DNA from: Xanthoparmelia taractica
Lineage: Eukaryota > Ascomycota > Lecanoromycetes > Lecanorales > Parmeliaceae
Assembly: GCA_033085395.1 (NCBI GenBank)
Contig: JANQBS010000260.1
Span: 1-53,735, forward strand
Length of the DNA: 53,735 nt
Direction of reading: 5' to 3'
The position numbers were made by a program, and so were the translations under genes. Of this stretch, positions 13,662 to 23,960 are shown piece by piece. The stretch's first letter is position 1. Each line of letters begins with the position of its first letter. The notes under the pieces were generated by a model. It saw nothing but the letters and a program-made list of their open reading frames with translations. It searched no databases and was not told where the DNA came from.

Positions 13662-13829
13662 TGTAACAGCAATGGGATATATAGTTAGTGTGTCAGTTGG
13701 GTGTCTAATTCTTGATTATTCTAAGTTGGAAAATTCTATCTAAGTCAGGGCCAGTCAAGCACTTGCCTTGGCCGAGTATCAGCCAAGCACTTGCCTTGCC
13801 GAGTGCTTGACAAGTGCGTTTTCGTGATA
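13662..13829 (-). repeat. 3' LTR of element F
   Basis: A segment of 168 bp; on the plus strand it begins TGTAACAGC and ends TTTTCGTGATA. The GC-rich part at 13748-13815 contains two related 'cacttgcc' and 'ggccgag' blocks that E's LTR lacks. Confidence 0.85.
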
Positions 13830-13851
13830 GCATCCGCCGAAATAGAAAAAA

Positions 13852-13869
13852 AAGCGAGCGACCTCGCTT
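13852..13869 (-). promoter_or_regulatory. Stem-loop upstream of the F 3' LTR
   Basis: Stem AAGCGAG/CTCGCTT with a 4-nt loop, 22 nt from the LTR on the element's coding strand, followed by a T-rich run. This is the same geometry as in E (28740-28757) and I (36246-36261). Confidence 0.65.
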
Positions 13870-14290
13870 GCTATATATATATCTAAAGTATATAGAAAAC
13901 TCTATCAATCAAGTAATATAATGATAGATTAATAGCATATTGATATTGGCGGAAAGTTAGTAATAATAAGATTTTTTCGACGGTTAAATATATACTTAAA
14001 ATATTAGTTAGAATATTAGTTAGTAAATAAACATCGATGCTATAAGATAACGATTATACCTTATTATCTTCAATCACATAAACGTTATCGAGTAGAGGAA
14101 ATTATATTTTAATTAATAATACTCGTTAAATCGTTTAAATATAGCGATAAGGTGAATAGATATAATGCGAGTGTTATTTAGATATAATATTGCTATAATA
14201 TTAAGTGTGTTTAATGCTTTTCACTTACTTATAAAGATATTAATAAAGTAGCGATATTATGCTTTTTAGAACGATCTTTTCTTTTTATGA
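13870..14290 (-). other. 3' UTR of element F
   Basis: This matches the 3' UTR of E (about 28330-28739) inverted, and more distantly 79-514 of element J. I see no coding potential in it. It holds AT-rich decayed sequence with a conserved 'cgataacgttt' block near 14087. Confidence 0.5.
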
Positions 14291-17200
14291 GATGCGACTG
14301 AGGAGACGAAGATATAGATATAATAGCTCGAACTCTAACTGCTTTCTCCTTATATTTCTTCACTAACTCAGAGACATTATTAAGATCCTTAATATTATAT
14401 CACTGGTTATATTCAAGATTATATTTCTTTTATCTCATTAGATATTCTATAGTTAAATCACGTTTCTTTTTAATAATTCGTTTATTAAGAAATTATTCGA
14501 TTTCTAAGTTAATAGTACTATCGTTATTAATAGAAATAGATAAGATATATTAAGGCCGAGGGCGTTAAAAAGAATTATTTTATAATGTAGAATAAGACTT
14601 TAATTATACTATTGTAAAGATAAGATAGACTCTTTATTCTATAGAAATAATAAGTCTATAGATAAGTCTATTTATTCTATTTATTATCTAAAAAGAATCG
14701 ATATATTATTATAATAACTTATTAATAATATCAAGAATAGAGAAGATCTTATAGTCTTTGTGTAATCGAAGAAACACTTATTCTTCTATTCTAAGAAATA
14801 TTAATTAATACTTTCTATCGTAAAAAAATTTATTAGATATCTAAGTAAAGTCGATAATATCTTTAGTTATAATTCATGTAGAGATATAATCGATTTTGAC
14901 TAGCAAACGAAGCAAATTTAAAGATCTATTCGAAGTAAAATCGTAGATTACTTCGCTTAATATAAGCTCAATTTCAGAAGAGACGGAGTTATTTAAAAGG
15001 ATTTATATTTATAATAGTACTTTCGACTATAAAGAAGATTTATTAAGAATATAAACGAAGTATCTTAAAGCTATCTTAGTAGTTTAATTAGTGCGCTTAT
15101 TCGTATTATTAATCTACGAATAATAGATTATTAAATAAAGTAGAGAAATCTTTAATAGTTTAAAAAGCGATTTCTAGAGTTTCGAAAGAAATTTTCTATC
15201 TCGATCGCTAATAATAATCTTTAAGATTTCTTAATTAATAATATTAAGTCGATTTAAAAGTACTTTTATTTAGTTAAATGCTTTTTAAGTTAACTTATTA
15301 AAAATTAATTAAATAACTTTTATAAATTTATAAATAATAGATATAATATAATTTAATTTATAATTTAATAAAGATAATATTAAAATAAAGTTAATAATTA
15401 AAGTATAAAAAGGCACGGGCGAAGATAAGATTAATTATAAGCTATCATAATATATATATCTTCTTATCTATAGAATTAAACACTCTAGATAATATCGAAT
15501 AAAGTCTTATAAATACTTTATAACTTTATAAATATACTAGAATAATATAATAATTTCGTAATATCTCTAAAGTTAAAATACTCTTCTCTATATATTAAAG
15601 TAAGAATATCTTTTATTAATAAAGAGAAAATATAAAGTTATTAATAATTAGTAATTCTATTAATATAAAAGATAAGATTATACTATATTTCGTGAATAAG
15701 ACTTTATTATTCTTATTCTTATTATTAAGTTTCTTTCGATCGAGACGAAAAATAGAGATTAGCATTAATAGTAAAGAGATACTTTTCTCGCACGAAAGAC
15801 AAAGATACTACGTTCTCGCTAGTTAGACTATTATTAATATCGAGCTATATAGAAATCCTTTTTTAATAATTATCTTGTTAATAGTCTTAAATGCATTTCT
15901 TATAAAATATAGCACTTATCTCTATTAAACTTGTCGTGAAAACATTAACATAGAGAGTATTTAACTTCGAATAATAATAAGATAGCTTATCTTTATTTAG
16001 GCTTATAAGTCTTAATAGAGTATTAGATATAATATATTCTTTATTAGATTTATAAGAGATAATTAGATTAAATTACCTTAAGAATTGGGTAGCTCGAATT
16101 AAACGAACGTTTATTCGCATTGTTAATGTGATTGAAACAATCGAATTTTGCTTCATAATATTAATAATAATAGAATAATCTATCTATATTCTCATAGAAT
16201 GCTTTAACGATTCGATTATATATCTTATTTTCTTTAGACACCAAATAAGACTAGTAATCTTTAATTCTATAGGCTAATAATTTTTTTCTATTATAGTTAA
16301 AAGCCTTAATAGAAAAAGAATAGGCTTTATCTCTACACGAGAGAGTTATTTATTGCTCTTATATATATTTGATTTGATATAAGTATTCGATTTAATATAA
16401 GTATTCATTTTAATATAAAAAACTATCGTCTTAAAATTAAATTTCTTTAAGATATTTAAGTTAACTCGTAAAGTCTAAATATTGTTAAAGTATATTAAAA
16501 TTATTGATTAAGATAGGGCTTCTTAAAGAAGCTGGAAAGAAGTTAATTGCTTCTTTGACGCTATAGATAGCTTTATTCTAGAAGAGTGTTATTTTCTCTA
16601 ACGTTCAAAGTTCGATGCTTTCTTAAGAAGTAGTGTTTTAAGATCTTATAAGAATTATATTAATTATATATAAAAATAAACATATTAACGCAAATAGCTC
16701 GTTAATTTCAAAGAGTGTTCGAATTCTCTTAGAGTACTAAAATTTTATAAATTTAAGATAGCTTTAAGCTTATTCTTTAATAAAATTAAGTTAAAAGAAT
16801 TAACTTTTCTATCTAATAAATTAATATTCGAATATTTTAAAAAGACTTTTATAGAAAAAATAGTAATATTAAATCTTATAAAAAGCTTAAATAATTAACG
16901 AAGATCTTATAAGTGCTATTAAAAATTCTTACACTCGTAATTACATTATTAACGTAATTCTTTACGTTGAGAATATATCGCAAGATCTTATCAATTTGGC
17001 GTTAAATATAAATAATCGAATTTATATAATTTATAATTAAAATATTAAAGGTTTTCTAATCTCTATAACTTATAATAATCTATATATAATAGTAATTTAA
17101 ATATACTCGCTATTAATAGAAAAACGAGATAGTATTAATTATTAAGATAAAATTATAATTAGCTAATATCTTAATCACATTTTGTTGAAGAGGCACTAAA

Positions 17201-18960
17201 TATATATTTCGTAGTAGTAAGTTATTTAAACCCCGAATATTAATTATTAGTCTTTTCTTAATAATATTGTTAAATAGTATTTTTTATATAACGAATATCG
17301 AATAGAAGAAGAATATAGAATCTTTAGTTCATTTAAGTCTTTTCTATTTATATAGCTTATTAAAAACTTTATTAACTATCTCTCGATCTCGTACGCCTAA
17401 GAAATAGATTTTAACTTTTCTACTAATCTTAATTTATTAGTTATCTCTTAGCGAAAGCTTTATTTATTTCTCTTTTAATACTTTAATAAAGTCGATATCT
17501 TATTAAATCTATGAAAATTCGTTAACTAAATCGACTAATGCGATTCTAGTCTATATATTCTCGAAAATCATAACTTCGTTTAATAGCTTAGTTTCTTTAA
17601 TTAATAAGAGAATTAATTAATTTAAGCTTAAGTTCGTGCTTAAATATATTACTATCTTCGTTAAAACGAATTTAGATTCGATATTAATTTAAAAGTAAGT
17701 TTCGTAATCTATTTTAAGAATATTTTTCAGTCTTAATTTCCTTAAAATTTAAATAGACGTATTAGACTTATTTCGAATTAGAATTTTAATTATTATATAA
17801 TTAATTAAATAAGCGAATATTATTAAATTTATCTATATTGCTAACTTAAATAAGAAATCACGATCATTAGATAGATTAATTTTCTTAATTAATAGAATTA
17901 TCTCGCTATGCGAAAGCACGAAAATAAATAATATAATATAAATCTTTCTTCGAATAAACTCGCCCCGAGATTAAGCAATAATATTAATCGTAGTGCTATA
18001 GCTATTAATTCTTATTTTCTTGTTAACTATATTAATAACAATTTCTTCGAGCTTAATAATGTTATTTTTAATAAGTATTTTAACACGCAAATTATTAATA
18101 ATATATAATTCTCTACGTAGATATATAAGCACTCTCCGACCTTAATTATCAATTTCAGAAAGATAGATATTCTACGTAATATACTTCGAAGTCTCGTGCT
18201 TAGAACCATCAATCCCACGCACTCGTAAAGATATTATTATCTTGAAGATAACTATATTCGAATACTATTAAGAATACTATAATCTATCTATCAAGCTCAC
18301 ATTATATTCGATATTAATATAAACTTTATTCTCTTAATTAATAGAATCGAGTTTAATCTTAATTATAATATAAGTTTAATTTCGAAAAGTAAAATTATTT
18401 CCCAAATTCTAATTAGAAGCGATAAACTTAATAATTTTTAATTATTTATTATCGAAATTAAAAGACTTTGCAAGTTGCTTATTAGCGGAATTAAAAAGTC
18501 TTACAAATTGCTTATTAGCGGAGTTAAAAAGCTTTGTAAGTTACTTATCAGCGAAAGGCTTTGCAAGCACTACTTCGTTAACATAAACGTGCTTCTCATA
18601 ATAGTCAATACGTAGATACTTATGTAATTTAATCTTAAATAAGAAGAATTCCTAATAGTTTCGGTAGTAGATTTCGATTCCTATAAAGTTAGTAAATTAA
18701 TTATTATTTAATTATATAGAAAGCTTAGGATTATACTTAGAATTAGCATAGTATATCTTATTTCCATATTAATCTTCGTCTATAAAGTAAGAGTGTTCGA
18801 TATTAGTATTTTCTTTCTAATAGTTCGAACTTTAAGCTTATTCGTTATATTTAGTATTTTTATTAGTAGTAGAGATCCAATAAGTAGCTACTTTTAAACG
18901 ATTTTTAGCATTAAATTAAAGCCTTTAATTATTTTATTAAAAACCTTAATTTTGCTAAAA
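14291..18960 (-). pseudogene. Element F pol relic (protease/RT/RNase H/integrase/chromodomain), antisense
   Basis: Minus-strand counterpart of E pol. The RT to RNase H junction is readable near 16680-16735 as a REFEHSLKLTSYLRQYV-like stretch, the same position as in E at about 26000-26040. The chromodomain should lie at about 14300-14520, mirroring E 28140-28320. Integrase lies between. Short tandem repeats distinguish F from E: three 33-bp units at 18458-18556, and a triplicated 19-bp motif at about 16370-16425. Stops occur at former Gln and Trp codons, so no functional product is expected. Confidence 0.6.
18458..18567 (-). repeat. 33-bp (11-codon) tandem repeat in the F polyprotein
   Basis: Three consecutive 33-bp units (18458-18490, 18491-18523, 18524-18556) plus a partial fourth. 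On the coding strand each reads as an 11-residue unit close to LFNSANKQLxK. E carries about two units at 24340-24398, the second shortened. A period of 33 keeps the frame. Confidence 0.75.
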
Positions 18961-18967
18961 ACCTTGG

Positions 18968-20690
18968 GTTAACCTTAAAGAAAACTACTATTGCTAACTA
19001 TGAAATGAAGGTCGATTCGAGATCGAATTTGATACGTTTAAAGCGGCGATTTATAGAGACTGACAAGGCATTTGCTAAGCGTTTTACTGCAAATTTAAAT
19101 AAGTATTTTAATTATTATATTGGCGGGGAAATAAAAAAGTTAATTACTTATATTAATTATTATTTTAACGAAAAGATTACTAAAGATAAGATCGCTAATA
19201 TTAATTATTAGAATCTACACCTTGCAGAGATCGAAATAATGAAAAAGATTATTATTATAAACGAGATTGATACTAATTAGAAATATCTCTATTATTATTA
19301 CTTCGATGTTAAGAAGCACGATTTTAAAAAGAAAAGGTATTTCCCGAAGAAGAAGAAGAAGAAGAAAATCTCTACACTCTCGAATTATGCCTATTTATAT
19401 AGATTTATTAATTATATTTAAAATTATCCATCTTCTTAAGAAAGTTATATAAAATAATTCGATTCTTTAATCTTCTTAGATTACGTCTTAGCTTAATATT
19501 TAAGTTATTATAAATTATATTAAGCTAATTTTTGACGCTAATTAAATCGATATTCTTCGAAGCACGTAAGATCTTTTATATGTATTCTTAAGACTCTCTC
19601 TTATTAATAGTATTTCTTCAAATATATCTCTTCTTTAATAACGAATTAATCGCTATATTAATAAATGCTTTGAATTATTTAATTAGTATTTTTTCTTATT
19701 TATTTAATTTATTCTCGAGCTTTATAAGATACTTATTATTATTAGAAAGCTCGCTTAATTATTATTTTAGAGTAAATCCTTTAAAATAGATCTAGAGATT
19801 TATACGAACGAGCTTATTACCTTTAATGCTAGCTACGTTGCGAGTATACTTCAAAAATAAATATATATTTTAAAAGTAGATTTCTTTTAATGTATACTTC
19901 ATTAAAGAAGTATCTAAAGTTATCGACTTATCCTTATATATCGAATTAAAAAATCTCACATCACTAGTATTTCATCTACTAGCTAATGTAATTCCTATCG
20001 TAGTATTAATATTATTCTATTCTAACGATCCTCGCTTATTAGGCGATCTAGATACGCTACGCAAAAGGCCTTATAGAGTAGTTTATTGTTGCTATGAAAA
20101 GCCAGTATTCTATTAATTAACGTCGTTATTTTCGGTTATATTAGAGTTTAAAGTAGCTCTAAAAGTAGGATTTGTATTTGAATTTAAAGTAGAATTCGAT
20201 ATAGAATTCGAATTAAACTTAATAAAATTCGTAATAGTTGAATTACTAGAATTAGAGTTAATAATAGAAGAATTTCTAATAGAACTTTTTAGAGGCGAAG
20301 AACGAGATATATCGTTAATAAAAGGAGATTCTCTTAATCTTCTTAATAATTAAATATTAATCTCAAATCTAATTAGAGTAATTCTAAAAATTAATCGATT
20401 AAGTGCCTATCTAGTAGATTAATTATAGCTCAATATCTTAATAGATATAGAACGAGCTTTTACTCGTGCGTCACGGGCTGATAAAGTTACTTCTTTTGCA
20501 ATCTCTAGAGACCTAAAATTAACTCTAACGATATCGATAATAAATTATTTAATCTCGTCGATAACGAGATTAATAAAAGCGTGCTCGAAATATAGAAATT
20601 CGTTTATTTGAAAGATTAAAATAATAGTATTTCGAGAGATAGAATTTAGAGCTGACGAAGCCAGGATAATAGTAGTCTTCTTAATAATAA
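18968..20690 (-). pseudogene. Element F gag relic, antisense
   Basis: One frame on the minus strand runs almost through, broken mainly at former Gln codons. From the N-terminus (about 20680): a helical region, a Ser/Asn-rich linker (about 20110-20330), a capsid-like region with KYTRNVASIKGNKL and YFKGFTLK motifs (about 19750-19900), and a Gln/Lys-rich C-terminus. E gag at 21335-23960 gives the same protein order. The open frames on the plus strand here (19005-19211, 19267-19452) are complementary-strand shadows: only the minus frame has stops confined to RIP-prone codons. Confidence 0.55.
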
Positions 20691-21105
20691 AGAGACAGTA
20701 TTATATTAATAAAAAAGATATTTTATTAATATGAAGATATATATAATCAAATAGTGTAGTATTTCTTTTCTTTTATAGTAAAGATAGTGAGATAAGTAGC
20801 TTAAAAGGGGCGACAACGTGCTTGAAACAATAGTAATAGTTTATTACAGCAGCAATATAGTGATGTAGCGATAATAAGTGAGCTATAGCGATGATAGTGA
20901 TAATAGTAAGCGTGAGGGAGATAAGTTTAATGAAGAACTTAGTGAGATTTCGATCGTTCGAGTAAGAATTTCGATGATTTTATATGCGAATCTTATTAGA
21001 TAGAATATAGTTCTTCGCGAAGAAGAAAAGAATTATTTTAACGAATATAATAAGTACTAATTAAATAATAATGAAGGATCTTCTAAAATAGCTATATAGC
21101 TATTT

Positions 21106-21119
21106 AAGCGTTGCTATCA
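21106..21119 (-). other. Primer-binding site of element F
   Basis: On the minus strand TGATAGCAACGCTT directly follows the 5' LTR. It is TGGTAGCAACGC with one G-to-A change. Confidence 0.65.
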
Positions 21120-21122
21120 TAC

Positions 21123-21290
21123 TATAATAGCAATAAGATATATAGTTAGTGTGTTAGTTGAGTGTCTAATTCTTAATTATTCTAAGTTGGAAAATTCTAT
21201 CTAAGTTAGGGCCAGCCAAGCACTTGCCTTGGCCGAGTGTTAGCCTAGCACTTGCCTTGCCGAGTGCTTGGCAAGTGCGTTTTCGTGACA
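21123..21290 (-). repeat. 5' LTR of element F
   Basis: A segment of 168 bp, the same length as the 3' LTR at 13662-13829. On the plus strand it begins TATAATAGC and ends TTTTCGTGACA. The differences from the 3' copy are mostly transitions. Confidence 0.85.
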
Positions 21291-21507
21291 CTTCTTATTA
21301 ATATAATATTATCTTTTCGTTATTAAGATAGATTACTATTATTCTAACTTCGTTAGCTTTAAATTCTATCTCTCGGGATATTATTATTTTAATCTTTTAT
21401 ATAGACGAATTTCTATACTTCGATCACGTCTTTATTAGTCTCGTTATCGACGATATTAAATAATTTATTATCGATATTATTAGAATTAATTTTAGATCTT
21501 TAAAGAT

Positions 21508-22349
21508 TAACGCTTTCAATAGTCGACTAATCAACTATTAACTAATAGTTTCAACTAATTCGGGTACTAATAGTTTAAACCAGTTCTAGGATTTCCTAGA
21601 TAGTTAATCGACTAATTTATTTTTAATCAACTAATAGTTAAACTATTAATTTACTAATTCAAGTCATAGTAATATATATAATTTGTGATTGCGAATATTT
21701 GATTACGACTACGTATATCTAATAGCGATTAGAGAAATAATCGCCTTTCACACACTTATCAAGTCAATAATCAACTTATTATTCAACAATTATATTACTA
21801 TAAATCACAGCAACGATGAGTCTGATTTATTAGATACCCCCTCTACTCTTAAGACCCTATTTAGTATCGTCGCTAGATCCGTGGCCTCCATCAAGATCGC
21901 CAAGCACACGCGCAATGTGCTCAATCGAAGACCAGTAATCTCACCCGGCCAACCCTCTTAGAAGAAACGCACTTCTAAAACAGCTATCTCACAGGACTCG
22001 GACGATCATAGATTACTAGCTGGGGTGCCTATTGAAGTTTCACAAAGATCTCAAGAGTTGAAGGAAGCACCTTAAGAGTGAGATCATTGAGCTATTGGAG
22101 TGTCTAAAATTATGATTTCAATTGGGTATCTTCACGAAGGAAGATCTATATGTGATTGTCACTCAAATGGAGGAGGGAGCTACTGATGAACTGGAAATTG
22201 ATGTAGAATAGTGGTGAACTAACAGTTGAACCAGTCCAACTGTTGGTTGGACGGTTTAACATCTGAACCAACTATCAACCGGGTGTATAGCTTTAGTTTG
22301 AACTAGTTCAGGCCTGGTGAACAGACGGTTTAAACCATTGGGAGCGTTG
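21508..22349 (+). mobile_element. hAT-like non-autonomous DNA transposon in E gag
   Basis: An insertion of 842 bp flanked by perfect 8-bp TSDs TTAAAGAT (21500-21507 and 22350-22357). The uninterrupted site is present in F at about 20490-20520. The TIRs are TAACGCTTTCAATAG at the left and, inverted, CAACGCTCCCAATGG at the right; they differ only by RIP-type changes. An 8-bp TSD and a terminal CA fit the hAT superfamily. The subterminal regions repeat short 'ctaatcaactatt' and 'agttgaaccag' motifs, as hAT ends often do. The right half (about 21830-22349) is hardly RIP-mutated. It is too short for a full transposase, so it is probably an internal deletion derivative. Confidence 0.75.
21689..21961 (+). 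pseudogene. Open frame of 90 codons inside the hAT-like element
   Basis: An uninterrupted frame in the weakly mutated part of the hAT-like element. Its C-terminal half (SDLLDTPSTLKTLFSIVA onward) has ordinary codon use and ends at a TAG that could be a former CAG. The frame goes on being readable beyond that stop (KKRTSKTAISQDSDDH). It could be the start of a transposase N-terminus left after internal deletion. I recognise no domain, and no zinc-finger cysteines or catalytic residues are visible. Confidence 0.3.
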
Positions 22350-22567
22350 TTAAAGATCGCGAAAGAAGTAGCTATATTAGTTCGTGACGCACGTATAAAA
22401 GCTCGTTCTATATCTATTAAGACATTAAACTAATCTACTAGCTAAGCACTTAATCGATTAATTTTTAGGGCTACTCTAATTAGATTTAAGACTAATATCC
22501 AGCCATTAAGAAGATTAAGAGAATCTTCTTCTACGGGCGATACACCTCGTTCTTCGCCTTTGAGAAG

Positions 22568-22640
22568 TCCTATTACTAGTAATTCTCCTATCAAAAATCC
22601 TTCTATTACTAGCAATTCTCCTATTAGAAATCCTTCTAAC
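22568..22640 (+). repeat. 11-codon tandem repeat in E gag linker
   Basis: Two in-frame 33-bp units read approximately NPSITSNSPIR. F has a single equivalent (about 20250-20300, inverted), so copy number differs between two members of one family. Confidence 0.6.
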
Positions 22641-23960
22641 ACTAACTCTAACTCTAGTGATTCAACTATTACGAATTTCGTCAATTCTAATTCAAATTCA
22701 AGCACAAATTCTACTTCTAGAAATACTTCAAATAACTTTAATATAACTAGAAATAACGATGTTAATTAATAGAATACTAACTTTTCATAGCAATAATAAA
22801 TTGCTTTATAAGGTCTTCTACGTAGCGTATTTAGATCGCCTAATAAGCGAGAATCGTTAGGATAGAATAATATCAATACTACAATAGAAATAGTATCTAC
22901 ATTAGTCGATAGATAAAATACTAATAATATAAAATTATTTAACTCGATATATAAGAATAAGTCGATGACTTTCAATACTTCTCCAATGAAGTATATATCA
23001 AAGAAGACTTATTTTCGAGATATGCATTTGTTTCTAAAATATACTTATAACGTAGCTAGCATTAAGGATAAGAAGCTCATTTATACGAATCTCTAAACTT
23101 ATTTTAAAAGATCTACTTTAAAGTAATAATAAAATAAGCTCTCTAATAATAATAAGCGTCTTATAAAGTTTAAGAATAAATTAAATAAGTAAAAAGAATA
23201 TCAATTAAACGATTTAAAGTATTTATTATTATAATAATTAATTCGTTATTAAAGAAGAGATATCTCTTAAGAAATATTATTAATAAAAGAAAGTCTTGAG
23301 AGTACGCATAAAAGATTCTACGTGTTTTAAAGAATATCGACTTAATTAGTACTAAAAATTAGCTTAATATAATCTATAATAACTTAGATATTAAGCTAAG
23401 ACGTGACTTAAGAAGGTCAAAGAATTAAATTATCTTGCATAATTTTCTTAAGAAGATAAATAACCTCAAATATAATTGATGGATCTATGCAAGCAGGTAT
23501 AATTCGAGAATACATAGGTTTTCTTCTTCTTCGGGAAATACCTTTATAAAGTCTTCTCAAAATCGTTCTTCTCAGAATCGAAGTGATAGCAATAGAAGTA
23601 TTTCTAATCAGTATCAACCTCGTTCACAATAGCAATTTTCTCAACAACTTCAATTTCGGCCTCAGTCTTAGCAAAGTGCAGGTCCTAATAATTAATATTA
23701 GCGGCCTTACTTTCAATAGTCTTTTCATTAAATTAACAATCAATATAAGAGTTAAAACGCTCAATCAACTTAGTTATTTCCCCATACATTTCCCCGTTAA
23801 TTCAATGATCAAAATGCTTATTCAAATCCGTAGCAAAACGCTTAGCCTTATCAGCCCCTATAAATCGCCGCTTTAAACGTATTAAATTCGATCTCGAATC
23901 GATCTTTATTTGATAGTTAGTAATAATAGTTTTCTTTAAGATTAATTTAAGGTTTTTAGC

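Larger units (their letters stand above)
13662..21290 (-). mobile_element. Element F: complete antisense Gypsy element nested in E
   Basis: The element is 7,629 bp with two 168-bp LTRs (13662-13829, the 3' LTR; 21123-21290, the 5' LTR). The flanking 5-mers are CTTGT (13657-13661) and CTTCT (21291-21295), an imperfect TSD. F's own uninterrupted leader at about 20690-20720 shows what the target in E looked like. F is the same family as E: leader, gag, pol, 3' UTR and terminal stem-loop all match E in reverse orientation. Its LTR differs from E's by extra direct-repeat sequence around 13755-13815. Confidence 0.85.
21291..23960 (+). pseudogene. Element E gag relic, split by a hAT insertion
   Basis: E continues here after F. 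From about 21335 the frame encodes the gag N-terminus, is cut at 21508 by the hAT element, and resumes at 22358. Next come a Ser/Asn-rich linker with an 11-codon repeat (22560-22640), a capsid-like region (about 22950-23400) with YFRDMHLFLKYTYNVA-like and TYFKxSTLK motifs, and a Gln/Ser/Asn-rich C-terminal tail at about 23540-23900. Almost all stops are former Gln codons, which is why this strand is chosen over the opposite one. It would be the structural capsid protein of the element. No clear zinc knuckle was found. Confidence 0.55.

Noticed and set aside
13461..13688. 75-codon open frame
   Set aside because: It runs from the E leader across the insertion joint into the F LTR, so it is a chance product of nesting.
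13086..13829. A 743-bp MITE with inverted ends TGTCACGG...CGTGAYA
   Set aside because: The apparent inverted repeats are the E 5' LTR and the F 3' LTR in opposite orientation; the TSDs and PBS show two LTR elements.
19005..19211. Plus-strand open frame of 68 codons
   Set aside because: It lies opposite the gag C-terminus of F. The minus frame shows the RIP pattern (stops at former Gln codons) and continues the gag order; the mirror frame in E is broken.
19267..19452. Plus-strand open frame with an Arg run
   Set aside because: It is the complement of a (TTC)n microsatellite in F gag. The run reflects the repeat, not a basic protein.
22442..22705. 87-codon minus-strand frame with LVIEGFLIGEL repeats
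   Set aside because: It is the complement of the Ser/Asn-rich repeat of E gag, whose plus frame fits the family.
22766..22975. Minus-strand open frame of 69 codons
   Set aside because: It overlaps the capsid-coding plus frame of E gag and has no counterpart logic in F.
23583..23876. 97-codon plus-strand frame
   Set aside because: It is in a different plus frame from the Gln/Asn-rich gag tail, whose stops are all explained by CAA/CAG to TAA/TAG.
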